Origin: Desulfotignum sp.
GTDB lineage: Bacteria > Desulfobacterota > Desulfobacteria > Desulfobacterales > Desulfobacteraceae
Length of the DNA stretch: 49,008 bases
NCBI GenBank assembly: GCA_011390615.1
Contig: JAABSB010000004.1
Location: 1 to 49,008, forward strand
Reading direction: 5' to 3'
Of the stretch, positions 22,429 through 35,039 are shown in pieces; positions within the stretch are counted from its first letter, which is position 1, and each line of letters begins with the position of its first letter. A model generated the notes under the pieces. The model did not search any database and was not told the origin of the DNA. It saw nothing but the letters and a program-made list of their open reading frames with translations. The translations under genes were made by a program, and so were the position numbers.

Positions 22429-22965
22429 TTAATCATTGTATATCCAGGCGCGCATCCGCCGCAAGCTGTTGTCTTTCCAGTCATCTGCCGTGCGCAGGTA
22501 TAGATAGGCCAAAAACAGGGTGTCAATAACCTGGGTGATCCGGAAAAGCAGATGGGCTTTTTCAAGGATCAGGCCTTCGATCTCATCATCAACGCCGTCC
22601 CTGCCGGCAGAAGGGGTTTTCAGCCCGGTGATATTGAAGCTCTCTCCTTTGATGGTGAATTTGTATTCCTCTTCCTGGCCAAGGGTGCACAAAAGGTTCA
22701 TTTCCGTAACCTTGGCCCCTTTTTTCAGGGCGGTGGTTCCTTCTTCAAGACCGGCCTGATCCCCCTTGATGGTAATTTTTTCCTTGGATTTATCACCTAA
22801 TGTATTTTCCAGTACCAGAGAATTGCCGATATCAAGGGAAACCGGTTCCTTTGATGCCATTATCCGGGTGATATCCTGGTCTGTTTCTATGATAAACCAC
22901 AGCCAGGTTAAAAAGTCATTTCCTAAAAAGCCGTATTTATTGTAGGCGGTTGCAATATCCAGCAT
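22429..22965 (-). CDS. RdgC-like C-terminal half
   Basis: FLGNDFLTWLWF and ITIKGDQAGLEEGTTALKKGAKVTEMNLLC...FTIKGESFNITGL resemble the C-terminal part of RdgC-family proteins. Confidence 0.55.
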   Translation of the reverse strand: MLDIATAYNKYGFLGNDFLTWLWFIIETDQDITRIMASKEPVSLDIGNSLVLENTLGDKSKEKITIKGDQAGLEEGTTALKKGAKVTEMNLLCTLGQEEEYKFTIKGESFNITGLKTPSAGRDGVDDEIEGLILEKAHLLFRITQVIDTLFLAYLYLRTADDWKDNSLRRMRAWIYND

Positions 22966-22968
22966 GGG

Positions 22969-23583
22969 TTACCTCACATGGTGCAGGGGGGTCAGGGTCA
23001 ATATCCGGTCTTTCTGCGCAGATGAAAAAGCAGATTTTGTTTCAACCAGGGTATAGGGAAAAATGCGGATGGGTTTGAGGTTAAAGGATTTTAAAAATAT
23101 GTTTTCAAAAAATTCATTGGCAGCCTTCTGGGTGGTGAGCAAAAAAAGGTCAGCTGATTCATAGTTCCAGAGAATATCATACACATTGGGGATGGACGGC
23201 ATTTTGTGCATGAGCACATCCATGACCATCTCCTTGATTTCAGATTTTTCGTTTTTGGAAATAAAATCCCTGCCGGATTTTTCCTTTTTCTTTTCAATTT
23301 CAATGGCCATCTGTTTTTGCACAAGTTTGGCAGGGATCGATTTTTTATCGATGCGCAGAGAAAAAAGAAAATAGGGACCGAAAACAAAGGAAAATTTTTC
23401 AAAATCCGGCAGATACGGGCTTTCATACGGGGTCCACCCGGCGGAAATTTCTTCGTATTCATTTTCCAGTTTCGGGATGGCATGTTTGACCAGTCCCTGG
23501 CGCACCTGTTCCATGGGCTCACTGTCAAATGTATTCTGGATGTAATACCGGCTCACAGAAAAGGTGGTGGATAAAAATCCCAT
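22969..23583 (-). CDS. RdgC-like N-terminal half
   Basis: AGWTPYESP..., LVQKQMAIEIEKKKEKSGRDFISKNEKSEIKEMVMDVLMHKMPSIPNVYDILWNYESADLFLLTTQKAANEFFENIF resembles the RdgC N-terminal/middle region. Confidence 0.6.
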   Translation of the reverse strand: MGFLSTTFSVSRYYIQNTFDSEPMEQVRQGLVKHAIPKLENEYEEISAGWTPYESPYLPDFEKFSFVFGPYFLFSLRIDKKSIPAKLVQKQMAIEIEKKKEKSGRDFISKNEKSEIKEMVMDVLMHKMPSIPNVYDILWNYESADLFLLTTQKAANEFFENIFLKSFNLKPIRIFPYTLVETKSAFSSAQKDRILTLTPLHHVR

Positions 23584-23712
23584 GTAAACTCCTTGTAATA
23601 TGCTGCTAAGGTATTTTTTTTATTAAAAATAAAATTAAAAAAACATCTGAATACTCTACCATATTTTTTAGCAGAAGCATAGGAAATAGATACAGGATAC
23701 TACCAGGGATGA

Positions 23713-27396
<3,684 letters not shown>

Positions 27397-27428
27397 TCAT
27401 ATAACCAAAAAGGGTTAACTCCCCACTT

Positions 27429-27463
27429 TAATGGCCGGAACCTGGAACAGGTTCCGGCCATTA
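27429..27463 (+). terminator. Perfect 16-bp stem hairpin after PFOR
   Basis: taatggccggaacctg-gaa-caggttccggccatta; no T tract. Confidence 0.55.
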
Positions 27464-27497
27464 TGCCGGGCGGGCAAGATGGTTTCACGGCAGGCCC

Positions 27498-29153
27498 ATG
27501 AACTTTGAGCGACTCAGAATACGCCTGATTATGGCATTTATGCTTGTGTCACTTGTTCCCCTGGCCTCTTTGGGATACAAGCTCATCTCCCAGGGAGAAA
27601 CCCTGATTGAAGAAAGGGCCTCCTCTTATCTGAACGGGCTGTCCAAACAGAACGCCGGGGCAATCAGGGAATTCATGCTGGAAAGGGTCAATGATCTCAA
27701 ACACCTGTCCGGTATGATCTGTATGCTTGATCCGGAGACTGCCGTACTTGCAGGGCATCTGGAACAGATGAAAGACCGGGTACCGTCCTACCTGGGATTT
27801 TTTGCTGGGGACAGGACAAAAAACATTTTCTTTTCCACCCGGGATCCTGCCATGGATCCGCTTCTGGATCAGCAGGCGGTGACGCACACATGGATGGGTG
27901 CTTCATTTACCGATATTTTTGCATTTCCCCTTGGGGAAAAAAAAATACCCGCTTTGGTGGTCTGCACATCCATAGCAGCAACACCGGAAAAAAACTGCAC
28001 CAGGTTATGTGCGGTGATTGATTTTCGGTTTGTGGATCAGCTGCTGCGGAAAAGTAATATTGAAGATACAGGTGAAGTGTATCTGGTGGATGATACAGGC
28101 AGGTTTTTGTCTGCTTCACGGTTCGGGGCCAGGGCACTTGCAGACACCATTGCCATCGATCTTTCAGACGGCCGGGCCCACGGGCTGCATGAAATAAGAG
28201 ACTACAGAGGTGAGCAGGTGCTCCAGGCCTACCAGAGAGTGGACACCTTCCCCTGGTATGTGATGGCGGACCAGGATATGGCGGAAATTTTGAACCGCAT
28301 CAGAAACCTGGGGCGGGAGGCCATAATTTACGGACTGTTGACGGCCCTGGTTGTTTTCGGACTGGCGCTTTTTATTTCAACGGTTATCGTCAATATTTTA
28401 AAGGCCAAATACCAGTATGAAAAAGAGCTGGAGTTTCAGGTCATCCAGAAGGAAAAACTGGCATCATTGGGTCTTTTGACCTCCGGTCTTGCCCATGAAC
28501 TGAACACACCCCTTGCCAATGCCCTGCTCTATACCCAGATCGCAAAAGAAGAGCTGTCCGAATCCGGGGATGAAAAGGTGCATCAAAGGCTTGCCACAGT
28601 CATTGATGAGGTCAGGCGGGGCAGCACCATCATCAGAAACCTGCTGGATTTTTCCCGCCATTCCCAAAAAGACGATAACACAACCGACAGCAACAAGATT
28701 GTGGCAAAGCTGATGGATATCACCAGGCCTCATTGTGGGGCAAAACATATCAGGGTAACAGCAGAACTGGAACCGGCAATCCCTTTTGTAAATGCTGATG
28801 CAAGCACGTTTCAGGCCATATTGACCAACCTTGTGGCCAATGCGGTTGAAGCCATGGACAAAGGCGGGGTGCTCACGGTGAAAACACGGTATATACCGGC
28901 AGTTAAAAAAATAAAAATAGAGGTTGCAGATTCAGGACCCGGCATAGCCCCGGAAGAACTAAAAAAAATTTTTGATCCTTTTTTCACCACCAAAAAACCA
29001 GGGGACGGTATTGGACTCGGCCTTTTTGTCAGCTATGAAATGGCCAGAAAACTGGGGGGAGATATCAGGGTTATCAGCGCAACCAGAGAGCAGGCAAAAA
29101 GGCCGGGGACGGTTTTTACCCTTGAACTGCCTGCTGCACAGGATGTTTTATGA
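27498..29153 (+). CDS. Membrane sensor histidine kinase (Cache-like sensor)
   Basis: N-terminal TM, extracytoplasmic region, second TM; H-box GLAHELNTPLAN; N/G boxes NLVANAVEAM, DSGPGIAPEEL, GIGLGLFVS. Confidence 0.9.
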   Translation: MNFERLRIRLIMAFMLVSLVPLASLGYKLISQGETLIEERASSYLNGLSKQNAGAIREFMLERVNDLKHLSGMICMLDPETAVLAGHLEQMKDRVPSYLGFFAGDRTKNIFFSTRDPAMDPLLDQQAVTHTWMGASFTDIFAFPLGEKKIPALVVCTSIAATPEKNCTRLCAVIDFRFVDQLLRKSNIEDTGEVYLVDDTGRFLSASRFGARALADTIAIDLSDGRAHGLHEIRDYRGEQVLQAYQRVDTFPWYVMADQDMAEILNRIRNLGREAIIYGLLTALVVFGLALFISTVIVNILKAKYQYEKELEFQVIQKEKLASLGLLTSGLAHELNTPLANALLYTQIAKEELSESGDEKVHQRLATVIDEVRRGSTIIRNLLDFSRHSQKDDNTTDSNKIVAKLMDITRPHCGAKHIRVTAELEPAIPFVNADASTFQAILTNLVANAVEAMDKGGVLTVKTRYIPAVKKIKIEVADSGPGIAPEELKKIFDPFFTTKKPGDGIGLGLFVSYEMARKLGGDIRVISATREQAKRPGTVFTLELPAAQDVL

Positions 29154-30493
29154 AAAAATGTAAGATTCTGGTGGTTGAAGATGATGAAAAAATGAATCAG
29201 GGACTGGTGTATGTGCTTTCAAAACAGGGCTATGCCGTGACATCGGTTGATACCGGCGAAAAAGCATTGGAACAGATCAAAGACACCCGGTTTGACCTGG
29301 TTCTGTCAGATTTGAAACTTCCCGGTATTGATGGCAGCCAGCTTCTGCGTGCAGCCAGAAAATATGATCCGGATATGATGTTTATCATCATCACGGCATA
29401 CGGCACGGTTGATACGGCAGTATCTGCCATGAAGCAGGGGGCGGAAGACTATATCCTCAAACCCTTTGACATGGAAGAACTGCGGCTGGTCATCAAAAAA
29501 ACCCTGGAAAAGCGGCAGCTGGTTTTAAACAATCTCCGGCTGCAGCAGCAGCTGGAAAAAAAATATACCTTTGACAATATAGTGGGCACCAGTGAAGCAA
29601 TGATGGGGGTTTTCAAGGCCATCAATTTTGTCAAGGACGCACACGCCACCGTGCTGATAAAAGGAGAAACCGGCACAGGAAAGGAACTGGTTGCCAAGGC
29701 CATTCACTTTAATTCCCACAAGGCATCAAAACCCTATATTCCCGTCAATTGCGCCGCCCTCAATGAAAATCTGCTGGCCAGCGAATTGTTCGGCCATGTC
29801 AAAGGGGCATTCACCGGCGCCATCTCCGACAAAATGGGGTTTTTTGAGGCGGCTGACGGCGGCACCATATTTCTGGATGAAATCGGTGATATCGGCCCAG
29901 GCCTGCAGCAGACATTTTTGCGGGTCCTGGAAAACATGGAAATTCAGCCGGTTGGTTCCCATGAAACAAAAAAGGTGTCTGTCAGGGTCATTGCAGCCAC
30001 AAACAAGGACCTTGAGGCCATGGTTGAACAGGGCAGGTTCAGAAAAGATCTGTATTACCGGCTGCATGTGGTTGTAATCGACCTGCCGCCTTTACGGGAG
30101 CGGCAAGGGGATATCAGTCTTCTGGCACACCATTTTTTGCACCAGTATTGTGCCGGCAACAACAAATCAATCACCGCCATCTCACAGGCGGTATTAAAAA
30201 AGCTGGAGGCATATCCCTGGCCCGGAAATGTAAGAGAGCTTGAAAATATCATTGAACGGGCCACGCTTTTTGAAACAGGCCCTAAACTGACCCTGAACAG
30301 CCTGCCCCATGCATTGATCAGACAGGATACTAAGAAAGATGCCAGCGATATCCATTCTCTGGAACAATTGAGCAGGCACCATATCTGCAAGGTTCTGGAA
30401 AAAACAAACCGGAACAAAACCCGGGCATCCAGACTGCTGGGCATTGACCGGTCCACCCTGTGGCGCATCATGAACCGCCTGGACATAAAATAG
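29150..30493 (+). CDS. Sigma-54-dependent response regulator (NtrC-type)
   Basis: Receiver domain ILVVEDDEKM...DLVLSDLKLPG; AAA+ GETGTGKE, GAFTGA, C-terminal Fis-type HTH. ATGA overlap with kinase. Confidence 0.95.
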   Translation: MKKCKILVVEDDEKMNQGLVYVLSKQGYAVTSVDTGEKALEQIKDTRFDLVLSDLKLPGIDGSQLLRAARKYDPDMMFIIITAYGTVDTAVSAMKQGAEDYILKPFDMEELRLVIKKTLEKRQLVLNNLRLQQQLEKKYTFDNIVGTSEAMMGVFKAINFVKDAHATVLIKGETGTGKELVAKAIHFNSHKASKPYIPVNCAALNENLLASELFGHVKGAFTGAISDKMGFFEAADGGTIFLDEIGDIGPGLQQTFLRVLENMEIQPVGSHETKKVSVRVIAATNKDLEAMVEQGRFRKDLYYRLHVVVIDLPPLRERQGDISLLAHHFLHQYCAGNNKSITAISQAVLKKLEAYPWPGNVRELENIIERATLFETGPKLTLNSLPHALIRQDTKKDASDIHSLEQLSRHHICKVLEKTNRNKTRASRLLGIDRSTLWRIMNRLDIK

Positions 30494-30495
30494 TG

Positions 30496-30527
30496 TTGCA
30501 CATTGCATCACCTGATGCAGTATGCAA
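30496..30527. promoter_or_regulatory. 32-bp dyad, candidate enhancer (UAS)
   Basis: TTGCACATTGCATCA-CC-TGATGCAGTATGCAA; 13 of 15 positions match between arms. Confidence 0.6.
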
Positions 30528-30616
30528 TAGTTTCGCCGGTTTCCTTCTTCCTTATTTTACCAATGTATTTTCTGTAACATATTATATTTAATGGTTTTTT
30601 GTTTCTTTTCTGTCCA

Positions 30617-30632
30617 TGGCATAAACATTGCT
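30617..30632 (+). promoter_or_regulatory. Sigma-54 promoter upstream of HEAT-pnt operon
   Basis: TGGCATAAACATTGCT, GG-N10-GC, about 110 bp upstream of ATG 30744. Confidence 0.75.
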
Positions 30633-30743
30633 CTTGGTATGTGCCGGCAGATCCTGTATTGTTATGTGCCGGTATCGGCAGATGTCCGGTCTCCGGCAGT
30701 GCAGGGCAATAAAATACCACGTAAAAAAAGCAAAGGATGCCCT

Positions 30744-31193
30744 ATGGAAAACAACGTTTTTGGAAACCTGATGGATTGGGGGTCTGTTCTGGAAAAACTG
30801 GAAAGACTGTCCCGTACCGGTGAACTGGGATACTGCCAGGATGAATTGATCCGCCTGCTCAGGTTTGATCATAACTGGCGGCTGCGGGAGGCTGCCATCG
30901 AGGCATTGCCGTTTGTTGAAAATCCGGGCCTGGACCTGGCACAGGAGGTTCTTTTGTTAATAAAGCGCAGGGATCTGTATTATGATATCAGAATTCTGGC
31001 AACAGACAGCTTTGAAAAAATAGCGCGTGCCATGGTGAAGAATCCTGACATTGATAAAGACAGATTACAGGCATTTTTCACTGCCGCCATAAAAGATCTC
31101 AACGCCCTGCTTTCCTCTCCTGAACCACCGATATTTTACACCGCTTTGCAGCAGTGTGCCGGCCAGATCAAAAAAACAGCATCAGATCTGTAG
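30744..31193 (+). CDS. HEAT-repeat-like protein
   Basis: Helical repeats such as HNWRLREAAIEALPFVENPG; CCTATGG start context. Confidence 0.55.
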   Translation: MENNVFGNLMDWGSVLEKLERLSRTGELGYCQDELIRLLRFDHNWRLREAAIEALPFVENPGLDLAQEVLLLIKRRDLYYDIRILATDSFEKIARAMVKNPDIDKDRLQAFFTAAIKDLNALLSSPEPPIFYTALQQCAGQIKKTASDL

Positions 31194-31245
31194 CAGGAAA
31201 CCCCTGAAAACCTATTATCCAGAATAAACAATAAGGAGCCATACC

Positions 31246-32409
31246 ATGTTGATCGGGATACCCAAAGAGATCATGTACAAGGAAAACCGGGTTGCAGCAC
31301 TTCCGGAAACCATTGAAAAATTCATAAAACTGGGATTTGACGTGCTTGTGGAAACAAAGGCCGGTGCCGGGGTTTTTGTGGATGATGACCACTACCGCAG
31401 TGCCGGGGCCGACATTGCAGCAGACGCTGCCCAGGTGTTTGAAAAGGCGGATATTATTTTAAAGGTGAAAGAACCCTTGTTCAATGAACAGTTCAACACC
31501 CATGAGATAGACATGATAAAGGAAAACACCATCCTCATCACCTTTCTGCACCCGGCTGCACCATCCAATCATAATGATGTGAAAAAGCTGCAGAAGCGGC
31601 ATATCACGGCATTTACCATGGATGGTATTCCCAGGATTTCCCGGGCCCAGCGCATGGATCCGCTGACATCCATGAGTGCCATTACAGGCTATAAATCCAT
31701 TATCATTGCAGCAGCCAATTTCCCGAAATTCGTACCCATGATCGGTACCTCCATCGGCATGATAAAACCTGCCAATATCCTGGTGATCGGCACGGGTGTG
31801 GTGGGTCTCCAGGCCATTGCCACAGGCAAACGGCTGGGGGGGGTGGTCAAGGCGGTGGATATCCGGCCGGATGCAAAAAAAGAGGCGGAAAGCCTTGGGG
31901 TCAAAGTGGTGGGATTTGATGCCCCGCCGGAACTTGTGATCGGAGACGGCGGGTATGCAAAAGCCCTTTCCGACGACTGGCTTGAAAAAGAACGCCAGGC
32001 CCTGGCCCCCCTGGTGGCAGAGGCTGATATTATTGTCCTCAGCGCCCTGGTGCCCGGGGAGGTGGCCCAGACCCTGGTGACCCGGAAAATGGTGGAAACC
32101 ATGAAACCCGGTTCAGTGATTGTGGATGTCTCCATTGACCAGGGCGGCAATTGCGAGATCACCGACCCGGGAAAAGAGTTCATCCATAACGGGGTGTATA
32201 TCTGCGGTATTAAAAATATTCCGGGTTCGTTGCCCGTGCATTCCTCCTGGCTGTACGCCAACAACCTGTATTATTTTGTGGAAAACCTGTTTAAAAACAA
32301 GGCAACCGATTTTGATATGACAGATGAGATCATCAAAGACTCCCTGGTGACCCATAAAGGAGAGCTGTTCCATAAGGGTACCAGAAAAGCCATGGGCCTG
32401 TCTGATTAA
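31246..32409 (+). CDS. pntAA: Transhydrogenase subunit alpha, domain I
   Basis: PRISRAQRMDPLTSM loop, NAD fold VIGTGVVGLQAIATGKRLGGVVKAVDIRPD. Confidence 0.9.
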   Translation: MLIGIPKEIMYKENRVAALPETIEKFIKLGFDVLVETKAGAGVFVDDDHYRSAGADIAADAAQVFEKADIILKVKEPLFNEQFNTHEIDMIKENTILITFLHPAAPSNHNDVKKLQKRHITAFTMDGIPRISRAQRMDPLTSMSAITGYKSIIIAAANFPKFVPMIGTSIGMIKPANILVIGTGVVGLQAIATGKRLGGVVKAVDIRPDAKKEAESLGVKVVGFDAPPELVIGDGGYAKALSDDWLEKERQALAPLVAEADIIVLSALVPGEVAQTLVTRKMVETMKPGSVIVDVSIDQGGNCEITDPGKEFIHNGVYICGIKNIPGSLPVHSSWLYANNLYYFVENLFKNKATDFDMTDEIIKDSLVTHKGELFHKGTRKAMGLSD

Positions 32410-32441
32410 CCGCAACCCGTAACTGTATCCGGAGCAGTCCA

Positions 32442-32738
32442 ATGACAAATCTATTATTGATGGCAGGGGTGTTTGTTTTTTCCTTTGTGGTGGGGTATTT
32501 TCTGATCTCCCGCATCCCGACCCTGCTGCACACCCCGCTGATGTCCATGACAAACGCCATATCCGCAGTCACCATTCTGGGGGTGTTGATTCTTTTTTCC
32601 GTCACATCCACACGGTCTGAACAAATCATCGGATCTGTGGCCTTTATCATGGCTGCCTTCAACCTGGTGGGTGGATTTGCCATAACCGACCGGATGCTGC
32701 GCATGTTCAGGAAAAAGCAGAGGGAGGGGAAAAAATAA
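32442..32738 (+). CDS. pntAB: Transhydrogenase subunit alpha, membrane part
   Basis: Three-TM small protein with HTPLMSMTNAISAVTILG. Confidence 0.9.
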   Translation: MTNLLLMAGVFVFSFVVGYFLISRIPTLLHTPLMSMTNAISAVTILGVLILFSVTSTRSEQIIGSVAFIMAAFNLVGGFAITDRMLRMFRKKQREGKK

Positions 32739-34774
32739 TGCCACAGACATATGCTTTTGGGAACCTGGTTCTGGATTTTTGTGTCATCGGTATTCTGATC
32801 CTGGGGATATGGCTGTTCCGCCGGCCCTTTCTGGCAAAATACGGTAACCTTGCGGCCGCCTTTGCCCTGTTGTGTGCCGCAATCCTGGTGATTTCCCGGA
32901 ACGGGATCATGCATCCTAATATTGTGGTGTTCTGCCTTCTGGCCGGGGCAGTTCCCGGGGTTTGGGTGGCCAGAAAGATCACCATGATCCAGATTCCGGC
33001 CATGGTGGCGTTCCAGCACGGTGCTGGCGGGATTGCAGCGTTTTTTCTTTCCCTTGCAGAGCTGATGCGCGGCTTTGAGCACCTGGGGGCCATGAATGAA
33101 ATATCCGGTCTTCTGGGTCTGGCCATCGGTGCACTGACCTTTTCCGGCAGCATGGTTGCCGCAGGCAAGCTGTCAGGCAGGCTGGGGCAGACCCCGACCA
33201 TTCTGCCGCACCATACCCGGCTTGTCATGGCAAACCTGGGGGCCATGATTGTATTGGTCATTGCCGCATTTTTTGCACCGGCCGGGGCTGTTCTGGTGTT
33301 TTATCTGCTCATCATCGTCCTTTCCATCCTGTTCGGCATTGTGTTCTCCATCCGTATCGGCGGGGCGGACATGCCGGTGCTCATCTCCTTTTTAAACGCC
33401 ACTGCAGGGGTGGCAGCCGCCTTTTGCGGCATGATTATCGAGAACCAGCTGCTGATCGCCTGCGGGGCCACCGTGGCCGCTTCCGGGTCTATCCTTACAC
33501 ATGTGATGTGCAAGGCCATGAACCGCAGCCTTTTCCATGTATTTGTACCGAAAAAAAGGCCTGAAAAATCTGGTGCCGGTTCGGGTACAGAACCTGATAC
33601 ACCTGCCCTGTCCGGTCTTGCACCGCCTGCGGCGGAACAGGCCCCAAAAGTGGAAAAACCGGCATCCAATCCTTTTGAAACGGCAGCGGACCTGGCCCGC
33701 AATGCTGAAACGGTTATTATTGTGCCTGGATACGGCATGGCGGTTGCCCAGGCCCAGTTTGATGTGATCGAGCTGTCCAGCAAACTGGTTTCCATGGGAA
33801 AAAAGGTGGTCTTTGCCATTCATCCGGTGGCCGGACGTATGCCGGGCCACATGAATGTCCTCCTGGCCGAGGCCGGGGTGGATTATGATATGCTGGCGGA
33901 AATGGATGATATCAATCCTGCATTCAGCCAGACCGATCTGTGTTTTGTGATCGGGGCCTGCGATGTGGTGAACCCGGCAGCCATGGAAACGGACGGATCT
34001 CCCATATCCGGCATGCCCATTTTACGCAGCCATGAAGCAAAACATGTGGTGTGCTGTAACCTGGATGACAAACCAGGGTATTCCGGGGTTGAAAACTCCC
34101 TGTATAAAAACAGCAACACCGTCATGCTGCTGGGAAATGCCAAAGAAACCATCCGGCAGGTTGTGGAAAACCTGTCAGAAGAACAGCCACATGAAAAGGG
34201 TGCCCGTTCAGAAACCGGCACCGGGATCCAACCCCAGGACAGGAAGCAGGAAAATTTTCTGGATGCTGCCGTGGTACAATTGGTGTCAGCCCAAAAAATT
34301 ATTATCATACCCGGCTATGGCATGGCACTGGCCCAGGCCCAGTTCAAGGTGGTGGAACTGGCTGATCTGCTGGCATCCATGGGGGCGCAGGTTGCATTTG
34401 CCATCCACCCGGTGGCCGGACGTATGCCGGGCCACATGAATGTGCTCCTGGCTGAAGCGGAAGTGGATTATGACAAACTGGTTGAAATGGATGACATCAA
34501 TCCGGCATTTTCCCAGACCGATGTGGCGCTGATATTCGGGGCCTGTGACGTGGTGAATCCGGCTGCCATGGAAACCGATGGCAGCCCCATATCCGGCATG
34601 CCCATACTCAGGGCCCATGAGGCAAAAACCGTGGTGGTCTGCAATTTTGACGCAAACCCCGGCTATTCAGGGGTGGACAACACCCTGTATGCTGATCCCA
34701 AAACCATCATGCTGCTGGGGGATGCTGCCGCCACAGCCAGTGATCTGATTGCCGGGGTAAAAAAAGCGCAATAG
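32738..34774 (+). CDS. pntB: Transhydrogenase subunit beta with two tandem domain III copies
   Basis: dII with MVAFQHGAGGIAA and ADMPVLISFLNATAG; two dIII copies each with PGYGMA-AQAQF, HPVAGRMPGHMNVLLAEA, GACDVVNPAAMETDGSPISGMPILR. Confidence 0.93.
   Translation: MPQTYAFGNLVLDFCVIGILILGIWLFRRPFLAKYGNLAAAFALLCAAILVISRNGIMHPNIVVFCLLAGAVPGVWVARKITMIQIPAMVAFQHGAGGIAAFFLSLAELMRGFEHLGAMNEISGLLGLAIGALTFSGSMVAAGKLSGRLGQTPTILPHHTRLVMANLGAMIVLVIAAFFAPAGAVLVFYLLIIVLSILFGIVFSIRIGGADMPVLISFLNATAGVAAAFCGMIIENQLLIACGATVAASGSILTHVMCKAMNRSLFHVFVPKKRPEKSGAGSGTEPDTPALSGLAPPAAEQAPKVEKPASNPFETAADLARNAETVIIVPGYGMAVAQAQFDVIELSSKLVSMGKKVVFAIHPVAGRMPGHMNVLLAEAGVDYDMLAEMDDINPAFSQTDLCFVIGACDVVNPAAMETDGSPISGMPILRSHEAKHVVCCNLDDKPGYSGVENSLYKNSNTVMLLGNAKETIRQVVENLSEEQPHEKGARSETGTGIQPQDRKQENFLDAAVVQLVSAQKIIIIPGYGMALAQAQFKVVELADLLASMGAQVAFAIHPVAGRMPGHMNVLLAEAEVDYDKLVEMDDINPAFSQTDVALIFGACDVVNPAAMETDGSPISGMPILRAHEAKTVVVCNFDANPGYSGVDNTLYADPKTIMLLGDAAATASDLIAGVKKAQ
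33690..34170 (+). repeat. Domain III copy 1 of pntB (approximate limits)
   Basis: Protein-level repeat with copy 2; DNA identity block 33824-33858. Confidence 0.85.
34255..34771 (+). repeat. Domain III copy 2 of pntB (approximate limits)
   Basis: Protein-level repeat with copy 1; DNA identity block 34409-34443. Confidence 0.85.
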
Positions 34775-35039
34775 CCGGCAGGTTGCCACCGGCACTGGAT
34801 ATTTGCCATAAGCATACCAGGTTTTCGATCGCTGTGTGCAGCACTCTGTCCCAGGCCCCCTCCGGCTCTGACGGTCCGTTCACAGGACACCACCAGGGGC
34901 TCCCCACAAAAACGCACGCTGCTATAGCAAATATTCAGACCGGCATAAAATCCTTTACTATTTTTCCATCTTTGGATATGTTGCTGCCCAACGTTGTGTA
35001 TACATGGGTACCTGGATGGTCACATGACCGCCTGGAAGA

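Noticed and set aside
33301-33819. Minus-strand ORFs opposite pntB
   Set aside because: Shadow frames of the pntB coding sequence.
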